The translations under genes and the position numbers were made by a program. A stretch of 64,000 bases of DNA from the NCBI GenBank assembly GCA_963721445.1, contig CAVRIZ010000008.1, positions 248,001-312,000 of the forward strand, in the 5' to 3' direction. The notes beneath the pieces are model-generated. The model worked only from the letters and a program-made list of their open reading frames with translations, was not told the DNA's origin and did not search any database. Within the stretch, counting starts at the first letter, position 1, and the number at the start of each line of letters is the position of its first letter. Below are positions 17,939-25,624 of the stretch, in pieces. Source of the DNA: DAIOEK01 sp963721445. GTDB lineage: Bacteria; Chloroflexota; Anaerolineae; Anaerolineales; Anaerolineaceae.

Positions 17939-19093
17939 ATGGATACTACTGCTCAATCAAACTCAGAATCATTTGCCCGCATCAAAGTTGTCGGAGTTGG
18001 TGGTGGAGGGTGCAATGCAGTCAATCGGATGATTGATGAAGGACTGCATGGCATCGAGTTCATCACCGTCAATACGGACGCGCAAGCCCTGCAGCTATCC
18101 AAAGCGCCGACCAAGGTCCGCATCGGTGATAAAACCACCCGTGGACTTGGCTCAGGCGGTAATCCGGACGTTGGCCGCAAAGCCGCTGAGGAATCTGCTG
18201 AAGAGCTCTACGAAGTCCTCAAAGGCAGCGATATGGTCTTCGTCACTGCCGGTATGGGCGGTGGCACCGGGACCGGAGCCGCTCCCATTATTGCTCAGAT
18301 CGCCAAAGAAGTAGGCGCTCTAACCATCGGCGTGGTTACCCGACCATTCGCCTTCGAGGGATCCCGCCGCGCAGCGAATTCTGAAGCTGGCGCCACCCGT
18401 CTGAAGGAACACGCCGACACCCTCATTGTCATTCCCAATGACCGCCTGCTCTCCATCGTCGATAAGCGCGCCAGCCTGCCGGAAGCGTTCAAGAAGGCAG
18501 ATGATGTGCTCCGCCAGGGTATTCAGGGTATTTCCGAATTGATCACCGTCCCCGGACTGATCAACCTGGACTTCGCGGATGTACGCACCATCATGTCCGA
18601 AGGCGGCGCAGCCCTCATGGCTGTCGGTAACGCATCTGGTGAAGACCGCGCCCGCATCGCCGCGGAACAGGCTATATCCAGCGAACTGCTCGACATCACC
18701 ATCAACGGCGCTCGCGGTATTCTCTTCAATGTGACCGGTGGAACAAACCTGACTCTTTTTGAGGTCAATCAGGCTGCCGCGATCATCAAAGAGACCGCCC
18801 ACCCCGATGTGAACCTCATCTTCGGCGCTGTCATTGATCCTGCCATGAAAGACGATCTGCGCATCACTGTCATCGCGACCGGGTTCGAACGCTCCGGGAT
18901 CAAACCAGTGGAACGAACCAAGCTGGTCGAGCAACCTCAGCCTATTCAGATATCATCTCAACCGGCTCGTGTTCTCCAATCCGTGGAAGTCGATCGACAA
19001 TCAGTCCCCGCCATGGTGGACTACTCTTCCAAGATTGTGAATACGGACGATCTCGAGATCCCGGCTTTCATTCGCCGCCGCCAGATTCGGTAG
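17939..19093 (+). CDS. ftsZ: Cell division GTPase FtsZ
   Basis: FtsZ, 384 residues, the tubulin-like GTPase of the Z ring. It shows VVGVGGGGCNAVNRM near the N-terminus, the signature GMGGGTGTGAAP, the NLDFADVRTIM region and the T7 loop region around DLRITVIATGF. A variable linker of about 45 residues follows the GTPase core and ends with the conserved C-terminal peptide DLEIPAFIRRR that binds FtsA. The strong ribosome site AGAGGAG lies seven bases before the ATG, better than for most genes of the cluster, in keeping with high FtsZ levels. It is the last gene of the dcw cluster here. Confidence 0.97.
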   Translation: MDTTAQSNSESFARIKVVGVGGGGCNAVNRMIDEGLHGIEFITVNTDAQALQLSKAPTKVRIGDKTTRGLGSGGNPDVGRKAAEESAEELYEVLKGSDMVFVTAGMGGGTGTGAAPIIAQIAKEVGALTIGVVTRPFAFEGSRRAANSEAGATRLKEHADTLIVIPNDRLLSIVDKRASLPEAFKKADDVLRQGIQGISELITVPGLINLDFADVRTIMSEGGAALMAVGNASGEDRARIAAEQAISSELLDITINGARGILFNVTGGTNLTLFEVNQAAAIIKETAHPDVNLIFGAVIDPAMKDDLRITVIATGFERSGIKPVERTKLVEQPQPIQISSQPARVLQSVEVDRQSVPAMVDYSSKIVNTDDLEIPAFIRRRQIR

Positions 19094-19132
19094 TATCCAT
19101 TTCAAGCTGTTTATCAGTACTCAATTTTCTGG

Positions 19133-19170
19133 GCGCCCTCTCCTGCGGAGGGCGCTCTGTCATTGTTTCA
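19133..19170 (+). terminator. Terminator after ftsZ
   Basis: GCGCCCTC (19133-19140) pairs with GAGGGCGC (19148-19155) over a seven-base loop, 40 bases after the ftsZ stop. The following tract (tctgtcattgtttcat) is only moderately T-rich, so termination may be partial. Confidence 0.7.
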
Positions 19171-19198
19171 TAGTCTCATTCTGGGGAGCACCCCACCA

Positions 19199-19297
19199 TG
19201 TCATTCTGAGCTGCGAAGCAGCGAAGAATCTCTCACAAATTCAGCTGATTCCATGCCAACGCAGAGATCCTTCACCCATTCGGGGTTCAGGATGACA
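19199..19297. repeat. 99-bp intergenic element with imperfect terminal inverted repeats
   Basis: TGTCATTCTGA at 19199 and TCAGGATGACA at 19287 are inverted copies with one mismatch. Internal GAAGAATCTCT and AGAGATCCTTC are a second inverted pair, also one mismatch. This arrangement resembles a small non-autonomous palindromic element (REP/MITE-like); similar TGTCATTCTGAGC-type sequences recur between genes in many environmental bacteria. No coding capacity is seen. Confidence 0.6.
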
Positions 19298-19312
19298 GCA
19301 AAATCTGAGATC

Positions 19313-19446
19313 AGAGACCAGTAATAAGTGATTAGTAACAGGAGACCTGTAACCAGATTTCCGGTCTCAGGTCTCCGATCTCAGCTTTCTGTTTTCTACT
19401 TTCCAGTTTCTAGTTTCTGGTCTCTGGTTTCTGGTCTCTGTTTTCT
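19313..19446. repeat. Degenerate heptad tandem repeats, two orientations
   Basis: From 19363 to 19446 the sequence divides into twelve uninterrupted 7-base units: GGTCTCA, GGTCTCC, GATCTCA, GCTTTCT, GTTTTCT, ACTTTCC, AGTTTCT, AGTTTCT, GGTCTCT, GGTTTCT, GGTCTCT, GTTTTCT. The preceding part (19313-19356) contains the same words reversed, such as AGAGACC, AGTAATA and AGTAACA. Together the halves could fold as a long imperfect hairpin. The same family occurs near 40.5, 47.9, 53.7, 56.9 and 57.4 kb. The spurious open frame across it is not a gene. Confidence 0.8.
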
Positions 19447-19517
19447 TTCCCTTACATTAGAAACCTTAAATATTTGTTTATACGCAATTAATTTAAGAGT
19501 ACTGTCGTTATTCTTGC

Positions 19518-19546
19518 TTGCTTTGTCCATACGCCTGTGCTAAAAT
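19518..19546 (+). promoter_or_regulatory. Probable extended -10 promoter of nrdR
   Basis: TTGCTT (19518-19523), a 17-base spacer and TAAAAT (19541-19546) preceded by TG at 19538-19539, giving an extended -10. It lies about 85 bases before nrdR. Confidence 0.5.
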
Positions 19547-19580
19547 GTTGCCACGTAACTAAATAAAGGGGGTTTTCGTT

Positions 19581-19604
19581 GGGGTACCCCCATATACGGG
19601 GGTA
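19581..19604 (+). promoter_or_regulatory. Overlapping palindromes in the nrdR leader
   Basis: GGGGTACCCC (19581-19590) is a perfect 10-base palindrome. TACCCCC (19585-19591) also pairs with GGGGGTA (19598-19604) across a six-base loop, so two alternative structures exclude each other. The site lies 26 bases before the nrdR start. It does not match the NrdR-box consensus that I know, so it may be a leader structure or an operator for another factor. Confidence 0.45.
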
Positions 19605-19629
19605 TGTTACTTAACCTGGAGGCGAATCG

Positions 19630-20079
19630 ATGAGATGTCCGTACTGCAACAGTTGGGATTCAAAAGTCATCGATACCACCCACGATGCCAAGGGAGGCGT
19701 CCGCCGCCGCCGGGAATGTGAGATCTGCAGCAAACGGTATAGCACCTACGAACGCGCCATCAAAACAGCGCCGCTCATCGTCAAACAGGACGGCTCACGC
19801 GAAGAATTTGAACGCGAAAAACTTCTGCGCGGACTGCGAATCGCCTGTGCTAAACGACCTGTCTCAGCCGCCGATATCGACCGGCTGGTCGGTGAAGTGG
19901 AAACTCAGCTCGAAAAAATGGGAAAGGCGGAGGTAACATCCAGAACCGTGGGCGATCTTATCATCGCCGGCTTGAAACAATTGGACCACATCGCTTATAT
20001 TCGGTACGCCATTGTCTACCTCAACCTGGGGGACCTGCGTTCCATCCGTGATGAAATTGACCGCTTATTGGAAGGATAA
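19630..20079 (+). CDS. nrdR: Transcriptional repressor NrdR
   Basis: NrdR, 149 residues, the usual length. A zinc ribbon opens the protein (MRCPYCNSWDSKV and CEIC), followed by the RRRRECEICSKRYSTYER stretch and the ATP-cone domain (VKQDGSREEFEREKLLRGL). NrdR senses ATP/dATP and represses ribonucleotide reductase genes. It lies directly before the reductase gene it is expected to control. CTGGAGG about eight bases before ATG 19630 supports the start. Confidence 0.96.
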   Translation: MRCPYCNSWDSKVIDTTHDAKGGVRRRRECEICSKRYSTYERAIKTAPLIVKQDGSREEFEREKLLRGLRIACAKRPVSAADIDRLVGEVETQLEKMGKAEVTSRTVGDLIIAGLKQLDHIAYIRYAIVYLNLGDLRSIRDEIDRLLEG

Positions 20080-20191
20080 CTATTAATCGGAATCTACACC
20101 CACCACAACCAAGTCCGGCCTTCTGCCAACCCCTCCCCCACCCGCGGATCTTCCGCCGGTCCTACTGACCGAGAACGCACGCCAGGTTCTC

Positions 20192-22660
20192 ATGAAGAGA
20201 TACGTCCGCCGCGGTGACGACGGGAAACCGTGTGAAACCGTCGAAGAGATGTTCTGGCGGGTCGCCTGGCATGTCGCCAAAGTTGAAGAACTCTGGCAGG
20301 GTGATGTCGACGCGCGCGCTCTGGAATATTATAAGCTCCTATCCACCAAGAAATTCTTCCCCAATTCGCCCACATTCACCGGCGCCGGCACTCCCCTGGG
20401 ACAACTGGCAGCCTGTTTCGTGTTGCCGATCACGGATGATATGGGCAAAGATTCCGCCGGCATCTTCCAGACTCTGCGCGATGCCGCCCTCATCCAGCAG
20501 ACCGGAGGCGGCAACGGCTTCAGCTTCTCGCGTCTGCGCCCGATGGGATCATTGGTGAAATCGTCCGCCGGACAGGCTACCGGACCGGTCGGATTCCTGC
20601 GGGTGTACGATCACGCCTTCGGTGAGATCGCCCAGGGAGGGACTCGCCGCGGCGCGAACATGGCAGTCCTGCGCGTGGACCATCCCGATATTGAGAGTTT
20701 CATCGCCTGCAAGACGAATGAGAACGCCATCACCAATTTCAATATCTCGGTCGGAATAACCGATGCGTTTATGCAGGCTGTCGAAAACGACGGCGACTGG
20801 GATCTGGTCTTCCCCGATATTTCCAGCCCCGAATACCGCAAGTTCAAGGGTAATATCAATCAGGCCACCCAGGCTGGCATCCCCACCAAAGTGCACCGGA
20901 CCGTCAAAGCGCGCGACGTCTTCAACCAGATCGTCACCCAGGCGCACAGGAACGGCGAACCGGGCGTGCTATTCCTGGATGCCGCCAACCGCTCCAACCC
21001 CGTCCCTCACCTATACGCACTCGAAGCCACCAACCCATGTGGCGAACAATGGCTCGGACCTTACGAGAACTGCTGCCTCGGATCCATCAACCTGGCAGAG
21101 CATCTCGGTCCGGATGGCACGGTCAATTGGGAAGAACTGCGCCGCAGCGTGGTTTCGTCTGTTCTGTTCCTCGATGACGTCGTCGAAGCTAACGCGTATG
21201 TACCGGCTGTTCCCCAGTTGGAAAAAGCAGCCCATAATGCCCGCCGCATCGGACTCGGTATCATGGGGCTGGCCGACCTCATGTACCACGCCAGCATCCG
21301 CTACGGCGATGAGACCAGCCTGGAGTTCGCATCGCAGGTCATGGAATTTGTCCGCTATTATGCTATGCAGACCAGCATCGAACTTTCTGCCCAGCGCGGA
21401 GCCTTCCCGGCCATTGACGGCAGCATTTATGATCCGAAGCAGCTTACCTGGCAGCCACCCATCCCCCTGATGGAATATGTTCACGATTGGGGTCGGCCAG
21501 CGCTCGACTGGGACTCGGTCACTGCGGGGATCAAGAAAGTGGGCATCCGAAACGCCGCCCAGACCACCGTCGCACCCACCGGTACGATCGCCACGGTCGC
21601 CGGCTGTGAAGGCTACGGCTGTGAGCCGGTCTTCGCGCTAGCTTATATCCGACATGTCAACGACAACGGCAGCGACCTGCAGTTGAATTACGTCAGCCCC
21701 CAGTTCGAACAGGCGCTCGAAGCCGCCGGGTTGAACCCGGAAGTGCGCGAGGAGATCGTCGAGACGATCATGGCACACGGCACCTGCCAGGATATTGAAG
21801 AATTACCCGAAGAATTGCGCTACCCGTTCGTGGTGAGCGCCGACATCAGCGCGGATGAGCACGTCCGCATGCAGGCTGCCCTGCAAGCCTTCGTGGACAA
21901 CAGCCTGTCCAAGACGATCAACTTCCCGCCCTACGCCACCCCGCAGGACGTGGCGACCGCCTACACCCTGGCGTGGAAGCTGGGCTGCAAAGGCATCACC
22001 GTCTATGTGACCGGCTCGCGCGAGAAGGTCGTGCTCGAGACCAACGCCACTGCCTCCGGTAAGCAGAAACTGCTGGATGCCGCCTCCGGTGAGATCACCT
22101 CAACCGACGGGCAGTTCCCGATCTGGCAGGAAGGCAAGAAGCCGCGCCCGCGCTCGCTGAAGGGCTACACCTACGTCATCGAGACGCCGCTCGGCAAGGC
22201 GTTTGTCACCATCAACGAGAACGGCGGGGACCAGCCCTTCGAGGTGTTCATCAACACCGCCAAGGCCGGCTCGGATACCGCCGCGGTCTCTGAAGCGATC
22301 GGACGGTTGATCTCGTACATTTTGCGGCTCTCCTCCCCGGTGGAACCGCGCGCCCGCCTGAAGGAAGTCTTCCGCCAGTTAGCCGGCATCGGCGGCGGAC
22401 GCTCGCTGGGATTCGGTCCCAACCGGGTCCGTTCCCTGCCAGATGGCGTCGCGCACGCCCTGGATGAATACCTGGAACAGTATGTGGATACCAACGGGAT
22501 CCGCATCTTCTCGAACCACGGCGTCAAGCCCGAAGCGGATCCTGCCGCCGACCAGATCATGCTCAAGATCGGCGACCTGTGCCCCGAGTGCGGCCAGGCA
22601 GCCGTGGTGAACGAGGAAGGCTGCCGCAAGTGCTACTCCTGCGGGTATAGCGAGTGCTAG
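20192..22660 (+). CDS. nrdJ: Adenosylcobalamin-dependent (class II) ribonucleotide reductase
   Basis: A B12-dependent ribonucleotide reductase of at least 822 residues that supplies deoxyribonucleotides with or without oxygen. Visible elements: PNSPTFTGAGTPLGQLAACFVLP, GGGNGFSFSRLRP, GTRRGANMAVLRVDHPDI, the active-site NPCGEQ, the radical-loop region PTGTIATVAGCEGYGCEP, the C-terminal TSCPAD-like region, and a terminal zinc ribbon CPECG...CRKCYSCG. ATG 20192 is internal to the conserved part: LTENARQVL is encoded in frame just upstream, and the frame is open to a stop at 20084 without ATG, GTG or TTG. The true start is therefore a rare codon or masked by an indel. The 3' half is markedly GC-rich in third positions compared with the dcw genes. 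Confidence 0.93.
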   Translation: MKRYVRRGDDGKPCETVEEMFWRVAWHVAKVEELWQGDVDARALEYYKLLSTKKFFPNSPTFTGAGTPLGQLAACFVLPITDDMGKDSAGIFQTLRDAALIQQTGGGNGFSFSRLRPMGSLVKSSAGQATGPVGFLRVYDHAFGEIAQGGTRRGANMAVLRVDHPDIESFIACKTNENAITNFNISVGITDAFMQAVENDGDWDLVFPDISSPEYRKFKGNINQATQAGIPTKVHRTVKARDVFNQIVTQAHRNGEPGVLFLDAANRSNPVPHLYALEATNPCGEQWLGPYENCCLGSINLAEHLGPDGTVNWEELRRSVVSSVLFLDDVVEANAYVPAVPQLEKAAHNARRIGLGIMGLADLMYHASIRYGDETSLEFASQVMEFVRYYAMQTSIELSAQRGAFPAIDGSIYDPKQLTWQPPIPLMEYVHDWGRPALDWDSVTAGIKKVGIRNAAQTTVAPTGTIATVAGCEGYGCEPVFALAYIRHVNDNGSDLQLNYVSPQFEQALEAAGLNPEVREEIVETIMAHGTCQDIEELPEELRYPFVVSADISADEHVRMQAALQAFVDNSLSKTINFPPYATPQDVATAYTLAWKLGCKGITVYVTGSREKVVLETNATASGKQKLLDAASGEITSTDGQFPIWQEGKKPRPRSLKGYTYVIETPLGKAFVTINENGGDQPFEVFINTAKAGSDTAAVSEAIGRLISYILRLSSPVEPRARLKEVFRQLAGIGGGRSLGFGPNRVRSLPDGVAHALDEYLEQYVDTNGIRIFSNHGVKPEADPAADQIMLKIGDLCPECGQAAVVNEEGCRKCYSCGYSEC

Positions 22661-22687
22661 TGTAAGAATCCCCTTATGCTAAGGATC

Positions 22688-22822
22688 CCCCCTCCCCCCC
22701 CTTGATAAGGGGGGCTTTAGTAGTCCCCCTTACAAAGGGGGATTGAGGGGGATTCTTGTTCTGTCCCCCATATTAAGGGGATTTGCGTCTAGTCCCCCTT
22801 ACTAAGGGGGATTGAGGGGGAT
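22688..22822. repeat. Cluster of C/G-run palindromic repeats upstream of a DUF559 gene
   Basis: Two nearly identical 31-32 base units (22722-22752 and 22791-22822) have the form AGTCCCCCTTAC, A or T, AAGGGGG, then ATTGAGGGGGAT. A shorter variant (TGTCCCCCATATTAAGGGGA) lies at 22762 and a further C-run/G-run palindrome at 22688-22714. Each contains a CCCCCTT...AAGGGGG stem. They fill the gap between nrdJ and the DUF559 gene and could also end nrdJ transcription. Confidence 0.8.
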
Positions 22823-22852
22823 CATCTCACTGTTATGTTATAAAATTAACCC

Positions 22853-23240
22853 ATGCCCAAACTGATCCAATCCAAATTCTTCCTACCCTACAATCCCGGC
22901 CTCGAAAGAAAAAGCCCGCGCACTGCGTACCAACATGACCCCCGCCGAAAAGCGACTCTGGTACGACTACCTGAGCGGACACACTCCCCGCTTCCTGCGC
23001 CAACGCCCCATCGCCCAGTGCATCGTGGATTTCTACTGCCCGGAGCTCAAGCTGGTAATCGAGGTGGATGGCGACACCCATTTTTCGGACCAGGCGGAGA
23101 AGGATGACGCGGAGAGGACTCGAACGCTCGACAGCTATGGACTGAGGGTGATCCGCTTCACAAACCGGGATATTTTAAGCGGATTGGATGAGGTGATTCA
23201 GACACTCGAAAACTCGATCGGTGAAGTCAGCGAAGAATAA
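22853..23240 (+). CDS. DUF559 endonuclease-like protein (copy 1), frame broken once
   Basis: A short protein of about 128 residues of the DUF559 family, which belongs to the Vsr/PD-(D/E)XK-like nuclease group. It begins MPKLIQSKFFLPYNPGL and continues MTPAEKRLWYDYL, FLRQRPIAQCIVDFYCPELKLVIEVDGDTHF and YGLRVIRFTNRDIL, the full family layout with the putative metal-binding D and E. The first 19 codons are in a different frame; removing one A from the run at 22909-22913 gives GLERKARALRTNMTPAEKR. C/G-run repeats lie immediately upstream. Function is unknown for the family; association with repeats suggests a selfish or repair role, which is speculation. Confidence 0.8.
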
Positions 23241-23305
23241 TGGGTTTGAAGGGGAAAATAAGAGCAAATTTATGGTGCGAGATTCGGTATGTTGTGCCAG
23301 CGGGT

Positions 23306-23338
23306 AGGTTGGGTTGAGCGTAAGTTGCGAAACCCAAC
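23306..23338. repeat. Inverted repeat GTTGGGTT / AACCCAAC
   Basis: GTTGGGTT (23308-23315) and AACCCAAC (23331-23338) form a perfect 8-bp stem with a 15-base loop containing GAGCGTAAGTTGCGA. It shares its core with the second element at 23446 and is of a type often seen dispersed between genes. Confidence 0.6.
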
Positions 23339-23445
23339 AAAACATTACAATTACATATAGAATTGCATTGCAGGTTAGTCCTTGGGAAATGTTTTTCCTT
23401 GTTTGTAAGTCAATCGTTAGCCAGCGAGATTAAGGATCGTTTCAA

Positions 23446-23483
23446 GAGGTTGGGTTTCAGACATCCGTCCTCAACCCAACCTC
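23446..23483. repeat. Perfect 11-bp inverted repeat GAGGTTGGGTT
   Basis: GAGGTTGGGTT (23446-23456) pairs with AACCCAACCTC (23473-23483), loop of 16 bases. It lies 30 bases beyond the 3' end of the minus-strand DUF1801 gene, so it could serve as its terminator, but there is no T-run. It belongs to the same family as the element at 23306. Confidence 0.65.
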
Positions 23484-23513
23484 TCTGCTTACTGTCGGAT
23501 TAATATCGGTCCT

Positions 23514-23939
23514 CTATTGCCTCATCTCAACCCCATCCCGGATCGCCGCTTCAAGCACACCCGTGTTGATATCTTTCAGGGTTTTAAACCGGATGCAATA
23601 CCCGGTCACGCTCGCCTTGCCGATTTTTCCCCCATACGTTTCGGCCAAGTATGTCTTGTCTTGTAGTCCAAGGATGTATACAGAGATACCGGTTTTGTTT
23701 GCGCTCAAACCAATTTGATAAAACTCCCGGGTGGTTCCATCCGCATATTTGATGGTGTGAGATCCATATCCGATATTAGGGTTGGAAACAGTTTTGTTTT
23801 CACTGTTTTTACCATCCAGGAACCATAATTTACAGGCTGGCATATCTTTCAGAATGATGCGGTGCAACTCTTGCATGTCACTCCGTTTGGGTTCTGGTTG
23901 GCTGGTTATATACTCGTCGATTTGTTCCTGTACGTTCAT
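23514..23939 (-). CDS. DUF1801 family protein
   Basis: A 141-residue cytosolic protein of the DUF1801 (YdhG-like) family, related in fold to frataxin/YjbR proteins. Typical features are the opening QEQIDEYITSQPEPKRSDMQELHRII, a central WFLDGKNSENKTVSNPNIGYG and the C-terminal GYCIRFKTLKDINTGVLEAAIRDG helix. Members bind no known cofactor and their biochemical role is not established. The gene stands alone between repeat-rich gaps on the strand opposite to its neighbours. Confidence 0.75.
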   Translation of the reverse strand: MNVQEQIDEYITSQPEPKRSDMQELHRIILKDMPACKLWFLDGKNSENKTVSNPNIGYGSHTIKYADGTTREFYQIGLSANKTGISVYILGLQDKTYLAETYGGKIGKASVTGYCIRFKTLKDINTGVLEAAIRDGVEMRQ

Positions 23940-24635
23940 TCTTATTCCAATTCTATGAAATAAATTAAGTGATATTTTGTTATCCTATCATTTTTGGGAT
24001 AAGGTTGCCAATCGATTGTCCCAGGTTGGGCACTCTCATAGTCTGAAACCCATTAATCATTTCCACAGTAAATTGGGCGTCACCCTGTTGGGATGCTTCA
24101 CATGGTACTTAAAACCGGAGAGCTGCCCTCTTTGAGACGCAGCCCTCCGAATCTATCCATCCTATCTTACTCATGGCACAGCAGCCGGAACCACCTTCTG
24201 CGACTTTTTTACCATCTCCAGCCAAACCAGGTTGACAAAGAATTCCTCGCAGATGTGAGGTAACAAAACTGTTGCAACTCGTAGCGGATGAACAGCCAGT
24301 AAACACCTATCGAATACCCGTTCGGAAAAAATGTGCGTTGCAGAACCAATGGGATCAGTTTGGTGAGTTTGTCAGCAGTCCATTGATTCCAGCCAGATTA
24401 ACCAGAAGAACAGGGGTGGTTTATCTGGACGGACCAAGCCTGAAACCAATATTTATTTCAAGATCAAACCTTAACTGTCCCTACAATTGGTTGATAGTGT
24501 GTCATTTGGATAGTACTCTGATTGTGATACTTGGATCGATTCGTTCTTCCATAACCAGGTTTACCTGGTGCGAGTATTGAGAAGAAAACTAGGAAACCTG
24601 CTCCAGATGTATTTGCCATATTTTGAGTAGAGACT
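23940..24635. other. Gap with no recognisable gene
   Basis: About 700 bases. Frames of 102 codons (24272-24580, plus) and 65 codons (24109-24306, minus) exist but have no recognisable motif, no good ribosome site and unusual composition. No hairpin terminator or clear promoter was identified. It may contain decayed DNA. Confidence 0.5.
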
Positions 24636-25313
24636 ATGAAAAGAATTGACGTGTCTGCCAATGATCCATCGGTCCTGAAAGCGATCACGCTTGTCGCGGT
24701 TGTAACCTTGTTGATGCTTTCCAACTGTTCTCCAACCAGCAACATTCCTCCCACTCCATCACCCACTTCGACACCCACCCCGGAAAGCGCTGAATCCGAA
24801 CCACCCGTCCTGGTGGAGCCAACGAAGGAAGAGGTAATCACTGCCACGGTAGAGATCACGCCTGAGCCAACGGAAGAGCTCGATGAGGAAGATGTCTGTT
24901 CCCTGATAACCGTTGATGATGCAGAGACCGTTCTCGGGCAGGCTGTTACCGCAATTACTCCCGGCGCGGAGCCGGATGATGTCACCGGAGGGACCCTGAA
25001 TTATTGCACCTACCGAGGTTCCGATATGGCGGTAGTGATTACCGTCGTTGGCATCGATTCGGCTGCCGTGGGCACCGACCAATTACATTCAAAGTTATCA
25101 CAGATGAAGGAGGAGGATCCAGAAACGAAGACACAGGAAGCACTCGGAGTGGGTGATCAGGCGTATTGGACGGTATCTGAAAACGCTGCCGGCTATATTG
25201 TGTTGACCCAATCCTCTGTTTTTAGCGTGGTTTTGGGTGGAAATATCGGGAGCGCTGATTCACATAAGAATGAACTCTTGACATTGGCGCAGATCATCGC
25301 GAGTAACCAATAG
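24636..25313 (+). CDS. Putative lipoprotein with Pro/Thr-rich linker
   Basis: A 225-residue predicted exported lipoprotein. After a basic N-terminus a hydrophobic core (AITLVAVVTLLML) ends in the lipobox-like LSNC, with Cys near residue 31. Next is a low-complexity linker rich in P, T, S and E (about residues 32-85), then a compact domain starting DVCSLITVDDAETVLGQAV with two further cysteines (DVCSL and NYCTY) that could form a disulfide. This C-terminal part resembles the DUF3558-type extracellular domains of actinobacterial lipoproteins. No function is known. The gene stands alone. Confidence 0.7.
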   Translation: MKRIDVSANDPSVLKAITLVAVVTLLMLSNCSPTSNIPPTPSPTSTPTPESAESEPPVLVEPTKEEVITATVEITPEPTEELDEEDVCSLITVDDAETVLGQAVTAITPGAEPDDVTGGTLNYCTYRGSDMAVVITVVGIDSAAVGTDQLHSKLSQMKEEDPETKTQEALGVGDQAYWTVSENAAGYIVLTQSSVFSVVLGGNIGSADSHKNELLTLAQIIASNQ

Positions 25314-25477
25314 CTTGATGTGTGTGTTGGAATTGCAAGATTAATATCCAAGTTTTGATACTCTAGGCAGTACACGAAAAAAAACCGCTTTTGTGAGCCA
25401 GAGGTATCAGGTTTGCTTTCTAGCCTATTTGACGAACTACGCCGTCACGGATAGGGTTTTCACCTTTCGTTGCAGAA

Positions 25478-25565
25478 TGGCCAGACCAGGTGGATGATAC
25501 TGTCGGCTCTGAAGTGAGCCACCATGTCGGACTCTAAACCCGTACCGCATGTAAACCCATCCGAA
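25478..25565 (-). pseudogene. Remnant of a CPBP protease gene C-terminus
   Basis: On the minus strand this stretch encodes FGWVYMRYG and, after one frame change, SDMVAHFRADSIIHLVWP. These correspond closely to FGWLYMRYGLESAMVAHFSADIIIHLIWP of the intact CPBP gene at 31705-32535; the DNA similarity is also visible by eye. The rest of the gene is missing. It is probably the leftover of a duplicated or recombined copy, and the MalT-like regulator and membrane-protein genes now lie between it and the intact gene. Confidence 0.7.
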
Positions 25566-25624
25566 GACCTCACCCCCCAGCTTTTCCTTTTTGTATTTTC
25601 CCGCGTAAGCCCTATAATGGAACC

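Noticed and set aside
18320..18934. 204-codon frame antisense to ftsZ
   Set aside because: Shadow of ftsZ with composition forced by the sense frame.
19328..19543. 71-codon frame in the repeat array after ftsZ
   Set aside because: Its residues are a translation of heptad repeats (repeated PVS, LVSG words); no ribosome site.
24109..24306. 65-codon minus-strand frame with several cysteines
   Set aside because: No recognisable domain and no ribosome site.
24272..24580. 102-codon frame upstream of the lipoprotein gene
   Set aside because: No family resemblance, poor start context and atypical composition; treated as non-coding.
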